NCBI GenBank assembly: GCA_035646375.1
Contig: DASRPM010000033.1
Location: 1-22,187 of the forward strand
Direction of reading: 5' to 3'
Length of the DNA stretch: 22,187 nt
Origin: DASYRM01 sp035646375
GTDB taxonomy: Bacteria > Acidobacteriota > Vicinamibacteria > Vicinamibacterales > UBA2999
In this document: in pieces, positions 5,890 to 14,465 of the stretch
Layout: each line of letters starts with the position of its first letter
How positions within the stretch are numbered: position 1 is the stretch's first letter
Notes under the pieces: model-generated
What the model was told of the DNA's origin: nothing
Databases searched by the model: none
The model's input: the letters and a program-made list of their open reading frames with translations, nothing else
Position numbers and translations under genes: made by a program

Positions 5890-8800
5890 ATGGATCCTCC
5901 GCCCAGCGCCGCCGATGAAGGCAGCCGCCTCGCAGCCCTCCGCCAGTACATCTCCGCAGCCTCGCCGTCCGACCCCGCGCTGCGCGAGCTTGCCCAGCTC
6001 GCCGCCGCGATCTGTCAGACGCCGATGGCGTTCATCGCGTTCGTGGACGACGCGCGTCAGTGGTGCGCGGTCGCGGTGGGGTTCACGCCGCACGACACGC
6101 CGCGCGACCGGTCGATCGGCGCCCACGCGATCGGCCGGACCGAGCCGCTGATCGTGGCCGACGCGCGCGGCGACGCGCGCTTCGCGCACGATCCGCTGGT
6201 GAGCAGCGCGCAGGCGCGGGCGTTCGCGGCGGCGCCGCTGCTCGCGCCGGGCGGCCACGTGATCGGCTACCTCGCCGTCGTGGACCGCGTGCCGCGGGCC
6301 ATGACAGACGCGCAGGCACACGGGCTGTCGGCGTTGAGCCGCCAGGTGATGACGCAGCTCGAGGTGCGGCGACAGACAGCGACGCTGCGCGAGAGCGAAG
6401 AGCAGCTGCGGCTCGCGCTCGACGCGGCGCACATGGGCACCTTCGACTGGGACATGAAGAGCGGACGCATCGCCTGGTCGCGCGGACACGAGGAGCTGTG
6501 GGGCATGGCGCCCGGCACCTTCGGCGGCACCTACGAGTCGTTTGCCGAGCGCGTGCATCCCGACGACCTCCCCGCCGTCAACGCCGAGGTCGAGCGCTGC
6601 CTGGCCACGCGGCAGACGTTCGAGCGCGAGTTCCGCGTCGTGTGGCCCGACGGCACCGTGCGCTGGGTGCTCGGCCGCGGCGAGTTCCACTTCGATGCGG
6701 CCGGGGCGGCGGTGCGGATGCGCGGCGTGGTGCAGGACACCACGGCCCGGAAGGCGGGCGAGGCCGCGGCGCGCGAGAACGAGGAGCGGTTCAACGCCGC
6801 GCAGCGCGACGCCGGGATCGGCAGCTGGCGTTACCTGCCGGACGGCACCCTGGTCTGGTCGGATCAGATGTACGAGCTGCTGCCGGTGCCGCGCGGCGTG
6901 CCGCTGGTGTACGACCGCGTGCTGGAGGTGACGCACCCGGACGACCGCGGCGTCGGAAACGGCACCGAGTTCGTTCGCGCGCTGCAATCGGGCGCACACG
7001 ACTATCAGGCCGACTTCCGCGTCGTCTGGCCGGACGGCCGGGTGCGGGTGATGCATTCACGCGGCACCATCCACCGCGACGCCGTCGGCCGGCTGATCGA
7101 GGCCATCGGCACCACCCAGGACGTCACCGAGCGCCGGCAGACCGAGGCTCGCATCCGGCAATTGAACCGCGTCTACGCGATGCTGGGCGGCATCAGCGAG
7201 GCGCTGGTCCGCGAAAAGGATCCCGCCACCGTCCTGAGCGCCGCCTGCCGCATCACCGTCAACACGGGCGGCTTCCGGATGGCGTGGATCGGGCTCTACG
7301 ACGAGGCCGGCCAGCTGCAGATCCGCGCCCACGCCGGCGACGACGACGGCGCGCTGGCGGTCATCGAATCGCTCATCCGCGAGGCGCCGCCAGGCGGCTG
7401 CCGCTTCACGGCGGACGCGCTCGTGCGGGGCCGGCATTCGATCTGCGACAACGTCGCCACCGATCCCGAGGCCACCCCGTGGCGCGACGAGGCGCTTCGC
7501 CGCCAGTACCGTTCGATGGCCTCGCTGCCGCTCATGAGCAACAGCCGGCCGATTGGCGTGTTCAACATCTACGCCGCCGAGGCCGACGTCTTCGACGAGC
7601 AGGAGGTGCGCCTGCTCGACGACGTGGCGACCGACATCTCGTTCGCGCTCGAAGTCCAGCGGCGCGACGTCGAGCGCCAGCAGGCCGAAGAGCGCTTCCG
7701 GCTGGTGGTCGACAACATCCGCGAGGTGTTCTGGATCGCGAACGTCAGCGGCGACCTGGAGTTCCTCAGTCCGGCCTACGAAACCATCTGGGGCCGGCCG
7801 CGCCAGCCGATCTACGAGGGAAGCGAGAACTGGCTCGAAACGGTGCACCCCGACGATCGGGCGCGCATGGACGAGTGGATGCACGTGCAACTCCTCGCCG
7901 GCGCGACGGACGAGACCTACCGCATCGTCCGCCCCGACGGGACCGTCCGATGGATCCGCACGCGGTCCTTCCCCGTGCGCGATCCCGGCGGACGAGTCGA
8001 GCGCATGGTGGGCACGTCCGCCGACGTCACCGAGCAGCGCCTGCTCGAGGAGCAGTTCCGGCAGGCGCAGAAGATGGAGAGCGTCGGGCGTCTCGCCGGC
8101 GGCATCGCGCACGACTTCAACAACCTGCTGACGGTGATCAACGGCACCGCGGAGCTGGCCGCGCTCGATCTGCCGCGGGATTCGTCGCAGCGGACCGACC
8201 TGCTGCAGATCCGGCAGGCCGGCGAGCGCGCGGCGGCGCTCACCCGCCAGCTGCTCGCCCTCAGCCGGCAGCAGATTCTCAAACCGGTGATCCTCAACCT
8301 CACGACCGTCGTGCGCGGGATGCAGAGCATGCTGCGGCGCCTGATCGGCGAGCACGTCGAGCTCGCCTTCCGGTTCGACGACGCGCTGGGGCACGTGAAG
8401 GCCGATCCGAGCCAGATCGAACAGGTGATCCTGAATCTCTCCGTCAACGCGCAGGACGCGATGCCGGACGGCGGCACGCTGACCGTCGAGACGGGCCGGG
8501 TATTTCTCGATGCCGGCGACGCCGCCCACCACCTGGCGCCGCGGGCCGGCCACTACGCGATGCTGGCGGTGAGCGATACCGGGATCGGCATGGACGAACC
8601 GACGCGGCAGCGCATCTTCGAGCCGTTCTTCACCACCAAGGCAATCGGCAAGGGCACCGGTCTCGGACTCTCGACCGTCTACGGCATCGTGCAGCAGAGC
8701 GAGGGCGGCCTCTTCGTCTACAGCGAGCCGGGGCATGGCACCACGTTCAAGGTGTTTCTGCCGCTGGTGGAAGATGAGGCCGACGTGGCGCTCGCCCTCG

Positions 8801-9183
8801 ATGCCGGCGATCAGAGCGGCACCGAAACGATTCTCCTCGTGGAAGACGAGCCGGCGCTGCGCTCGCTGACCAGGCGCGTGCTGTCGTCGGTGGGCTACAC
8901 CGTCATCGACGCGGGGAGCGGCCAGGAAGCGCTGGCGGTCCTGGGGGCGCACGAAGGGCCCGTGCACCTGATGCTGACCGACGTGGTGATGCCGGGCATG
9001 AACGGGCGCGACCTGGCGGTGCGCGTCATGGCGACGCGGCCCGGGATCAAAGTGCTCTATGCCTCGGGCTACACCGACGACGCCATCTTCCGGCACGGCG
9101 TCCTCGACGACGGCAGCTGCTTCATCAGCAAGCCGTACGCACCGGCCGAACTCCGCAGGAAGGTGCGGGAGGCCCTCAGGTAA
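5890..9183 (+). CDS. soluble hybrid sensor histidine kinase (GAF-PAS-PAS-GAF-PAS-HisKA-HATPase-REC)
   Basis: A 1097-residue protein with no membrane segment, so a cytoplasmic sensor. Approximate domains: GAF 13-163 (MAFIAFVDDARQW...IGYLAVVD), PAS 168-292 (VHPDDL, WPDGTVRWV), PAS 297-419 (THPDDR, WPDGRVRVM), GAF 425-592, PAS 595-720 (VHPDDR, RPDGTVRWI), HisKA 724-796 with H box GGIAHDFNNLL (phospho-acceptor His741), HATPase 808-962 with N box NLSVNAQDAMPDGG (Asn853), VSDTGIGMD and GKGTGLGLSTVYGIV, then a REC domain 977-1097 with VEDE, phospho-acceptor Asp1031 (LTDVVMPGMNG) and Lys in SKPYAPAEL. The hybrid form implies a phosphorelay through a separate HPt or response regulator; none is nearby, so it is an orphan. 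ATG 5890 is chosen because GAF homology begins just after; a TTG at 5830 falls in the -35 box. Confidence 0.93.
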   Translation: MDPPPSAADEGSRLAALRQYISAASPSDPALRELAQLAAAICQTPMAFIAFVDDARQWCAVAVGFTPHDTPRDRSIGAHAIGRTEPLIVADARGDARFAHDPLVSSAQARAFAAAPLLAPGGHVIGYLAVVDRVPRAMTDAQAHGLSALSRQVMTQLEVRRQTATLRESEEQLRLALDAAHMGTFDWDMKSGRIAWSRGHEELWGMAPGTFGGTYESFAERVHPDDLPAVNAEVERCLATRQTFEREFRVVWPDGTVRWVLGRGEFHFDAAGAAVRMRGVVQDTTARKAGEAAARENEERFNAAQRDAGIGSWRYLPDGTLVWSDQMYELLPVPRGVPLVYDRVLEVTHPDDRGVGNGTEFVRALQSGAHDYQADFRVVWPDGRVRVMHSRGTIHRDAVGRLIEAIGTTQDVTERRQTEARIRQLNRVYAMLGGISEALVREKDPATVLSAACRITVNTGGFRMAWIGLYDEAGQLQIRAHAGDDDGALAVIESLIREAPPGGCRFTADALVRGRHSICDNVATDPEATPWRDEALRRQYRSMASLPLMSNSRPIGVFNIYAAEADVFDEQEVRLLDDVATDISFALEVQRRDVERQQAEERFRLVVDNIREVFWIANVSGDLEFLSPAYETIWGRPRQPIYEGSENWLETVHPDDRARMDEWMHVQLLAGATDETYRIVRPDGTVRWIRTRSFPVRDPGGRVERMVGTSADVTEQRLLEEQFRQAQKMESVGRLAGGIAHDFNNLLTVINGTAELAALDLPRDSSQRTDLLQIRQAGERAAALTRQLLALSRQQILKPVILNLTTVVRGMQSMLRRLIGEHVELAFRFDDALGHVKADPSQIEQVILNLSVNAQDAMPDGGTLTVETGRVFLDAGDAAHHLAPRAGHYAMLAVSDTGIGMDEPTRQRIFEPFFTTKAIGKGTGLGLSTVYGIVQQSEGGLFVYSEPGHGTTFKVFLPLVEDEADVALALDAGDQSGTETILLVEDEPALRSLTRRVLSSVGYTVIDAGSGQEALAVLGAHEGPVHLMLTDVVMPGMNGRDLAVRVMATRPGIKVLYASGYTDDAIFRHGVLDDGSCFISKPYAPAELRRKVREALR

Positions 9184-9195
9184 CCTCCCCGCCTC

Positions 9196-9221
9196 ACCCG
9201 CCCTACCCGCCTTTACCCGCC
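9196..9221. repeat. three near-tandem ACCCGCC repeats after the kinase gene
   Basis: ACCCGCC starts at 9196, 9205 and 9215 (periods 9 and 10). The third copy supplies the stop codon of the convergent SurE gene. The sequence style resembles the CCTACCCGACC tract at 1691-1728, suggesting a genome-wide intergenic repeat family. Confidence 0.55.
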
Positions 9222-10073
9222 CTTTGTAGCGGCCTCGGCGGCGGTCGCGCCGCTCTTCGTGAGCGACGCCTCGGCCTCGTCGTCGCGCACCGACCGGGCC
9301 GCCTCGGGCGACGAGGTGCCGGGCGACAGCGCCATGGCCATCTCGTCGTCGAGCGGCCACATCTCGCGCGCGGCCTCGAACTGCGCGTCGTCGGTCGGGT
9401 CCAGGCGCAGCGGGGTCAGCGAAATCCAGCCCTGCTCCACCGCCCATCGATCGGTGCCCTCGTCGGCGTCGTCGATGGGCGCCACGGTGGACCAGAACAA
9501 CGTGCGCCCGGCCGGATCCTTCACCGGCACGATGCGGCCGTCGTAGCGGCGCACCGAGGCGCGGGTCCACATCAGCCCGCGCGGCTGGCGTGGAAAGTTC
9601 ACGTTCACGAGCGGCACCGTGACGTCGCCGAGCAGAAGCTGCAGCACTTGGCGGATCCACGGCTTGAACGGCTCGAAGTCGGGCTCGGCACCGGCCGGCG
9701 CGCTGAGCGCGACGCCGCGCAACCCGAGCAGCGCCGCCTGCTTGGCGGCCGCCACCGTGCCCGAGTGGCCGATGGAGTTTCCGAGATTGAGGCCGATGTT
9801 CAGCCCCGAGAGCACCGCGTCCACCTTCTCCCAGTGGTACGACCCGAGCGAGACGCAGTCGGCCGGCGTGCCGTTGACGCGATAGGCGGTGAGCCCCTTG
9901 ATATGGGTGGCGCGGTACGAGAGCGGCCGCGACGCGGTGATGGCATGCCCGGTGGAAGACCGCTCGACGTCCGGCGCCACCACGCGGACGGTGCCGAACT
10001 CCGACGCCACCTCTGCGAGGGCGGCGATGCCTGGGCTGTAAATGCCGTCGTCGTTCGACACCAGGATCCGCAC
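9213..10073 (-). CDS. surE: SurE-family 5'/3'-nucleotidase
   Basis: From the GTG at 10073 the protein reads (M)RILVSNDDGIYSPGIAALAE, the canonical SurE start with the metal-binding Asp-Asp pair. VERSSTGHAIT (Ser/Thr near 40), YRVNGTPADCV and LSGLNIGLNLGNSIGHSGTV (metal-binding Asn) follow in the right order. SurE proteins are cytoplasmic metal-dependent phosphatases that dephosphorylate nucleoside monophosphates and short polyphosphates in stationary phase. Length is 286 residues, about 30 more than usual, from an acidic, alanine-rich C-terminal tail. Upstream in-frame ATGs at 10151 and 10157 would add 26-28 residues without family similarity and overlap the divergent lipid-kinase start; GTG 10073 with AAAGG upstream is preferred, but the longer form cannot be excluded. 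Confidence 0.88.
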   Translation of the reverse strand: MRILVSNDDGIYSPGIAALAEVASEFGTVRVVAPDVERSSTGHAITASRPLSYRATHIKGLTAYRVNGTPADCVSLGSYHWEKVDAVLSGLNIGLNLGNSIGHSGTVAAAKQAALLGLRGVALSAPAGAEPDFEPFKPWIRQVLQLLLGDVTVPLVNVNFPRQPRGLMWTRASVRRYDGRIVPVKDPAGRTLFWSTVAPIDDADEGTDRWAVEQGWISLTPLRLDPTDDAQFEAAREMWPLDDEMAMALSPGTSSPEAARSVRDDEAEASLTKSGATAAEAATKGG

Positions 10074-10079
10074 ACGGGC

Positions 10080-10110
10080 CTTTGGTGCAAACCCGCCGCC
10101 AGTACCAAAG
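10080..10110. promoter_or_regulatory. inverted repeat between the divergent surE and lipid-kinase genes
   Basis: CTTTGGT (10080-10086) and ACCAAAG (10104-10110) form a perfect 7-bp inverted repeat with a 17-base gap in the 76-base divergent spacer. It could be a protein-binding site shared by both promoters; no clear -10/-35 pair was recognised. Confidence 0.3.
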
Positions 10111-10149
10111 CCGGACCGGATCTTGTATTCCGGGAACGGCTGGGTTGCC

Positions 10150-11034
10150 ATGAACATTGCACTGGTCTACAACCCCGGATCGGGGCGTAACGTTGCGCTG
10201 CATTCTCTGCGGGAGCTGATTACACGGGAGGGGCACGAGCTCGTCCGCGTCGTGGAACATCCGGCCGACGCGGGCGGGCTCGTGGATCCCCCGGTCGAGC
10301 TCGCCGTTGCGGCAGGCGGTGACGGCACCGTCGCCGACACCGTGCGCGCCTTAGCCGGACGCGGCGTGCCGTTGGCGATCCTCCCACTGGGCACCGCGAA
10401 TAACATCGCGTTCACGCTGGGGCTGCGCGGGCCGATCGAAGACATGGCGCGTGGCTGGCACGACGCGACCGCCGTGCCGTTCGACATGGGCGTGCTGCAG
10501 GCCAGCGGCGGCCCGCAGCGCTTCGTCGAAAGCGTTGGCGGCGGGCTCGTGGAAGCCTGCCTCACCTCGTTCGTCCGGCGCCCGCTCCGCGGCGGCGAGC
10601 CGCCGCCGTGGCAGCTGGTGCGCGCCCTGCGGCGGTACGCGCAGGTGCTCGGGCGCCTGCGCCCCCGCCACTGGTCGTTGCAACTCGACGGCAGGCCGCG
10701 TGACGGCGACTTCCTGCTGGTGGAAGTGCTCAACACCCGATCCGTCGGACCGAATCTGGAGCTGGCGCCCGATGCGAGCCCGTCGGACGGAGCGCTTACC
10801 GTGGTGACGGCACGCGAAGGCGACCGGCGGGCGCTCAGGGCCTACATCGACGCGCGGCTCGCGGGTCGCGAGGGCGTGCTCGAGCTCGCGGCCGAACAGG
10901 CACGCTGCGTGGACATCCAGGATCCGGAGGCGCTGCACGTGGACGACGCGCTCGTGCGCGTTCCGGCCGGCGGCGCCGTGTCGATCCACGTCCAGGCCGG
11001 CGCCGTCACCGTGCTCGTGCCGCCGCCAGTTTGA
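10150..11034 (+). CDS. diacylglycerol-kinase-like lipid kinase
   Basis: This 294-residue protein begins MNIALVYNPGSGRN, the first strand and nucleotide-binding loop of the DAGK catalytic domain. It continues with AVAAGGDGTVADTVRAL (the GGDGT signature near residue 60), LPLGTANNIAFTLG near 80-90, and a C-terminal beta-sandwich that includes VEVLNTRSVGPNLELAPDASPSDGAL. These are features of YegS/DgkB/sphingosine-kinase-like enzymes, which phosphorylate diacylglycerol or a related lipid with ATP at the membrane face. The lipid substrate is not deducible. The upstream extension to 10042 lies inside the surE frame and shows no similarity. The last 29 bases overlap the convergent UdgX gene. Confidence 0.9.
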   Translation: MNIALVYNPGSGRNVALHSLRELITREGHELVRVVEHPADAGGLVDPPVELAVAAGGDGTVADTVRALAGRGVPLAILPLGTANNIAFTLGLRGPIEDMARGWHDATAVPFDMGVLQASGGPQRFVESVGGGLVEACLTSFVRRPLRGGEPPPWQLVRALRRYAQVLGRLRPRHWSLQLDGRPRDGDFLLVEVLNTRSVGPNLELAPDASPSDGALTVVTAREGDRRALRAYIDARLAGREGVLELAAEQARCVDIQDPEALHVDDALVRVPAGGAVSIHVQAGAVTVLVPPPV

Positions 11035-11632
11035 GATCCTCCACCAGCCGATCGCGCCCGCGCGCCCGTGACGCCGAATCCGGCGCTCGCAGGATGGCGG
11101 ATGGATGCGCCGTGACGAAGACCGCCGGCACCAGCTCCGTACGCAGCGCCTGACCGCGGAACTTCGACAGCGTAATCGGGCGGCCCAGCACGGCGCGCGC
11201 GGCGGTGGTTCCGAGGCACACCACAACGCGCGGCCCGATGCGCGAGAGCTCCACGGCGAGCCATGGCTGGCAGGCCAGAATTTCGCTCAGGCGCGGCTTG
11301 GCATGCAGGCGGCGCTTGCCGCGCGGAATCCATTTGAAGTGCTTCACCGCGTTCGTGACGTACACCCGCGCCGGATCGACGCCCGCGATCGTGAGCGCCT
11401 CTTCGAGCACGCGGCCCGCCGGGCCGACGAACGGCTTGCCGGCCAGGTCCTCCTGATCGCCAGGCTGTTCACCGACGAGCACGATCGACGCCCCTGCTGA
11501 GCCCTCGCCAAACACCGTCTGCGTCGCGTGCCGCCACAGGTCGCACGCGCGACAGCCCTCGGCTTTCTGGCGGGCCTCGGCGAGCGTCGCCGCGGGCGGA
11601 AGGCGTTCGGCTGGGTGCCGCCGCTCGGGCAT
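11006..11632 (-). CDS. udgX: UdgX-type uracil-DNA glycosylase
   Basis: The 208-residue protein carries the uracil-DNA glycosylase motif A in UdgX form, GEQPGDQEDLAGKPFVGPAG (54-73), then VTNAVKHFKW (92-101) and the UdgX-specific basic loop GKRRLHAKP (105-113). His110 matches the histidine that forms a covalent bond to the abasic site in Mycobacterium smegmatis UdgX. Motif B is HPSAIL (176-181). Cys27, Cys30, Cys121 and Cys139 are placed to bind a [4Fe-4S] cluster as in family 4 enzymes. It removes uracil from DNA and, in characterised UdgX, stays cross-linked to the site. The usual KRRIH reads KRRLH. It starts 11 bases after the preceding minus-strand gene, so it is probably the last gene of that operon. 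Confidence 0.9.
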   Translation of the reverse strand: MPERRHPAERLPPAATLAEARQKAEGCRACDLWRHATQTVFGEGSAGASIVLVGEQPGDQEDLAGKPFVGPAGRVLEEALTIAGVDPARVYVTNAVKHFKWIPRGKRRLHAKPRLSEILACQPWLAVELSRIGPRVVVCLGTTAARAVLGRPITLSKFRGQALRTELVPAVFVTAHPSAILRAPDSASRARGRDRLVEDLKLAAARAR

Positions 11633-11643
11633 GGCCGTGGCCG

Positions 11644-12261
11644 TCAGCTCCGCTCGCGCCGCACGTCCTTCAGCATCACCGGCTGAGTGCCCCAGTTCTC
11701 CAGCACGACGGTGTTGTTCTTCTTGTCGGCCAGGACCCTCGTGGCAATCGACATCTTCCCTTCACCGCGGCCGTCGCCGTCGAGCCGCAGCTCGATGATC
11801 GTGAACGGATAGTCGGTGGTGCGTGAGCCACGCGCCACTTCCCAGAATCGGATGTAGCGGTCGGTGGCCAGCACGACACGTTCACCGCGGTCCGGCAGCG
11901 GCGTGCGCTGCGCGTAGCGGAGGTCATAGGCCAGGCTCTCCGGCGTCTTGAAGTAGCCGACCTTCGGCAGGTCCTGCAGGACGTCGAGGAGCTTCTCGGG
12001 CCCCTTCTCGAACAGCACGGCGAGAAGGCGGTCGCGCTGCACTTGCGGCGACCACTGGGTGACCACGATGTCGACGCGGTCGATCGTGGCGCGCCGGGTG
12101 CCCATGTTGATGGCGGTTGCGGTGAACCGCTCTTCGTGACCGCGGTCCTCCTGGGCGAGCGGATGAATGGCAAGCGCAGCCATGAAGGCGCACGTGAGAA
12201 CGGACGCAAGCACGACGGCCGATAGCCGCGGCCGCGTGCGGCTGAGTGATCGGTTCTGCAT
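11644..12261 (-). CDS. secreted protein of unknown function (205 aa)
   Basis: A basic N-terminus (MQNRSLSRTRPRL) is followed by a hydrophobic core (SAVVLASVLTCAFMAALAI), a typical signal peptide or anchor to about residue 36. The mature part contains FTATAINMGTRRATIDRVDIVVTQWS, RDRLLAVLFEKGPEKLLDVLQDLPKVGYFKTP, LAYDLRYAQRTPLPDRGERVVLATDRYIRFWE, FTIIELRLDGDGRGEGKMS and a closing NNTVVLENWGTQPVMLKDVRRE. It looks like a mixed alpha/beta domain with many beta strands; I recognise no catalytic motif and cannot name the family. It starts 47 bases after the debranching-enzyme gene and ends 11 bases before udgX, so it is likely co-transcribed. No clear Shine-Dalgarno sequence precedes the ATG. Confidence 0.75.
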   Translation of the reverse strand: MQNRSLSRTRPRLSAVVLASVLTCAFMAALAIHPLAQEDRGHEERFTATAINMGTRRATIDRVDIVVTQWSPQVQRDRLLAVLFEKGPEKLLDVLQDLPKVGYFKTPESLAYDLRYAQRTPLPDRGERVVLATDRYIRFWEVARGSRTTDYPFTIIELRLDGDGRGEGKMSIATRVLADKKNNTVVLENWGTQPVMLKDVRRERS

Positions 12262-12308
12262 GGATCCGAATGAAGCACGTGACGTGCCGCAGCGCGCCGC
12301 GGCCCTGG

Positions 12309-14465
12309 CTATTGCTCGGTGATGAGGGCCACGTCGCCGCTGCGCCGCATCACGCTCGTGCCGACGTCGTCGCCGCGCCGCTCGCACAGCAGGTCGAGCT
12401 CGGCGTCTCGCACGGAGAGCCGCGTGAAACGCATCCACTCGAGCGGCGACGGCAGGCGCGGCTGCCGCAGGGTGACACGGCGATTCAGGCCGTCGATATC
12501 GAGCCCGAGCAGCGCCTGCACGACGAGCAGCGACGAGGCGGCGGCCCACGCCTGCGGCGAGCACGCCGTCGGATAGCGCGTCGGCGACTCGCCGGCATGC
12601 CGCCCGAATCCGCAGAAGAGCTCCGGAAGGCGGCGCAGCTCGAACTGCTGCGCCGCCGCAAACAGCCCCTCGGCGAGGCGCACCACGTCGTGCTTGAGGC
12701 CGTAGCGCGCCAGCCCCAGCGCCACGAGCGCGGTGTCGTGCGGCCAGATCGAGCCGTTGTGGTAGGCCATCGGGTTGTAGCGCGCCTCGCCCTCGCGGAC
12801 CGTGCGCACGCCCCATCCCGAGAACATGCCGTCGCGCATCACCGAGTCGGCCACGCGGCGGGCGCGCTCCGGCGACGCGATGCCGCTCATCAGGCATTGC
12901 GCCGCGTTGGAGGAGACGACGCGGCAGGGCCGCTTGGCGCCGTCGAGCGCCAGCGCGTACACGCCGAGATCGTCGCACCAGAAGCGCTGCTCGAACGCGT
13001 GGCGCAGCCGCTCCGCCTCCGCGCGCAGCGCCCGTCCGCGGTCCTCGTTCCCCAGAACCGCGGCGAGCTCGGCGGCGTGCATCTTCGCGGCATACACGTA
13101 GCCCTGCACCTCGCACAGCGCCACCGGCCCCTCCGCCAACGTGCCATCGGCGTGGAACACCGCGTCGTGCGAGTCTTTCCAGCCCTGGTTCTGCAGGCCG
13201 CGATCGGTGGCGCGGGCGTACTCGACGAAGCAGTCGCCATCGGCGTCGCCGTAGCGGTCGATCCAGGCGAGCGCCGCCTCGATGTGCGGCCAGAGCCGCC
13301 GGATGGTGGTGTCGTCGCCGGTGCGATGGTAGTAGCGGCCGGCGAGCAGCACGAAGAGCGGGGTGGCATCCACGCTGCCGTAGTAGGCCGCGAAGGGGAT
13401 CTCGCCGAGCGCCGCCATCTCGCCGCCGCGGGCCTCGTGCAGGATCTTGCCCGGCTGCGCGTCGCTCGCCGGGTCCACGCGCGTGGCCTGCGTGGCCGCC
13501 AGCGCCATCAGCACGCCGCGCGCGAGCGACGGGTCGGCCCACAGCACCGAGAGCGCGGTGATGATGCCGTCGCGCCCGAACATCGCGCTGAACCACGGGA
13601 TGCCGGCATACGGATACGGGCCGTGCGGCGTCTGCGTGATCATCATCGCGATGTCGGTGCGCGAGCGTTCCAGCCACTCGTCGAACAGATCGCTCGAGGT
13701 GCGCACACCCGCCAGCCGCGATCGCAGGCGGTCCATGGCGACCGTGGCCTGGGCGAGCGCCTCGTCGAACTGCTCCGCGAGCGGCAGCGGGTGCGCGGTG
13801 CGGCTGCACACCACCGCCACGTAGACGTCGCGCCGCTGCCCCGGCTGCACCGTCAGCTCCACGCGGCACTGCCCCGTGGCGACGATCGGCGCCGGCTCGA
13901 TCTGCACCACCGTGTGCCGGGTCACGCCGTCGAGCCCGTGGTACTCGAAGAGCAGGCCGTCGGCGGTCTCGACGGCCGGCACCAGGCGGCCGCGCCTGGG
14001 CCGGTGCGCGCCGCGTACCTCGAACACGTCGCGGAAATCGGCGTCGAACGACAGATCCACCGAGACCGACAACGCCGTCAGGCCGTGGTTGACGATGCTG
14101 ATGCGGCTGAACCACGTCCGGTTCCAGAGGAACGACGAGCGGCGCACGTGCATGACCGCCTTGGCCCACAGCAGCTCGTGATCGCCCGGCAGGTCCGGAT
14201 TGGTGAGATGCACCGTGAGCACGTGGCCGCCGGCGCCGGTGGACGAGCCGAGCAGAAACGGCCGGTGACCGGTCAGCCGCAGCTGGCAGAGCGAGAGATG
14301 GCGGGTCCCGTCGTGGTAGAGCCCCTGCCCGGCCCCGTTGCCGATATCGCCGAGGACGTCGAAGACGCCGAAGGTCTCGCCGTCCTTGAGCGCCCGTGTC
14401 TCGGGATCGAGCCCGGTCTCGGCAACGATGTAATAGGCATCTGGCGCATTGGCCACGGCCTTCAT
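12309..14465 (-). CDS. glycogen-debranching/amylo-alpha-1,6-glucosidase-like glycoside hydrolase
   Basis: This 718-residue protein opens with YIVAETGLDPETRALKDGET and GLYHDGTRHLSL, features of the bacterial glycogen-debranching N-terminal beta domain (GDE_N_bis type, about 10-200). An (alpha/alpha)6-barrel glucosidase domain follows, with WFSAMFGRDGIITAL near 290-305, NQGWKDSHDAVF near 425-436 and YHNGSIWPHDTALVA near 568-582. Similar proteins are annotated as amylo-alpha-1,6-glucosidase; actual substrates may be alpha-glucans, trehalose-like or mannosyl compounds. There is no signal peptide, so action is cytoplasmic. Its ATG overlaps the stop of the GT4 gene by four bases (ATGA), showing translational coupling. 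The pairing suggests that the glycosyltransferase makes or extends what this hydrolase trims, perhaps a storage or compatible-solute glycan. Confidence 0.88.
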   Translation of the reverse strand: MKAVANAPDAYYIVAETGLDPETRALKDGETFGVFDVLGDIGNGAGQGLYHDGTRHLSLCQLRLTGHRPFLLGSSTGAGGHVLTVHLTNPDLPGDHELLWAKAVMHVRRSSFLWNRTWFSRISIVNHGLTALSVSVDLSFDADFRDVFEVRGAHRPRRGRLVPAVETADGLLFEYHGLDGVTRHTVVQIEPAPIVATGQCRVELTVQPGQRRDVYVAVVCSRTAHPLPLAEQFDEALAQATVAMDRLRSRLAGVRTSSDLFDEWLERSRTDIAMMITQTPHGPYPYAGIPWFSAMFGRDGIITALSVLWADPSLARGVLMALAATQATRVDPASDAQPGKILHEARGGEMAALGEIPFAAYYGSVDATPLFVLLAGRYYHRTGDDTTIRRLWPHIEAALAWIDRYGDADGDCFVEYARATDRGLQNQGWKDSHDAVFHADGTLAEGPVALCEVQGYVYAAKMHAAELAAVLGNEDRGRALRAEAERLRHAFEQRFWCDDLGVYALALDGAKRPCRVVSSNAAQCLMSGIASPERARRVADSVMRDGMFSGWGVRTVREGEARYNPMAYHNGSIWPHDTALVALGLARYGLKHDVVRLAEGLFAAAQQFELRRLPELFCGFGRHAGESPTRYPTACSPQAWAAASSLLVVQALLGLDIDGLNRRVTLRQPRLPSPLEWMRFTRLSVRDAELDLLCERRGDDVGTSVMRRSGDVALITEQ

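Noticed and set aside
6060..8777. 905-codon plus-strand frame inside the kinase gene
   Set aside because: An alternative frame of the kinase, very Arg/Ala-rich; the kinase frame has all catalytic boxes intact.
7057..10260. 1067-codon minus-strand frame opposite the kinase and overlapping surE in another frame
   Set aside because: Shadow of the kinase coding strand; composition is His/Arg/Val-rich with no recognisable domain.
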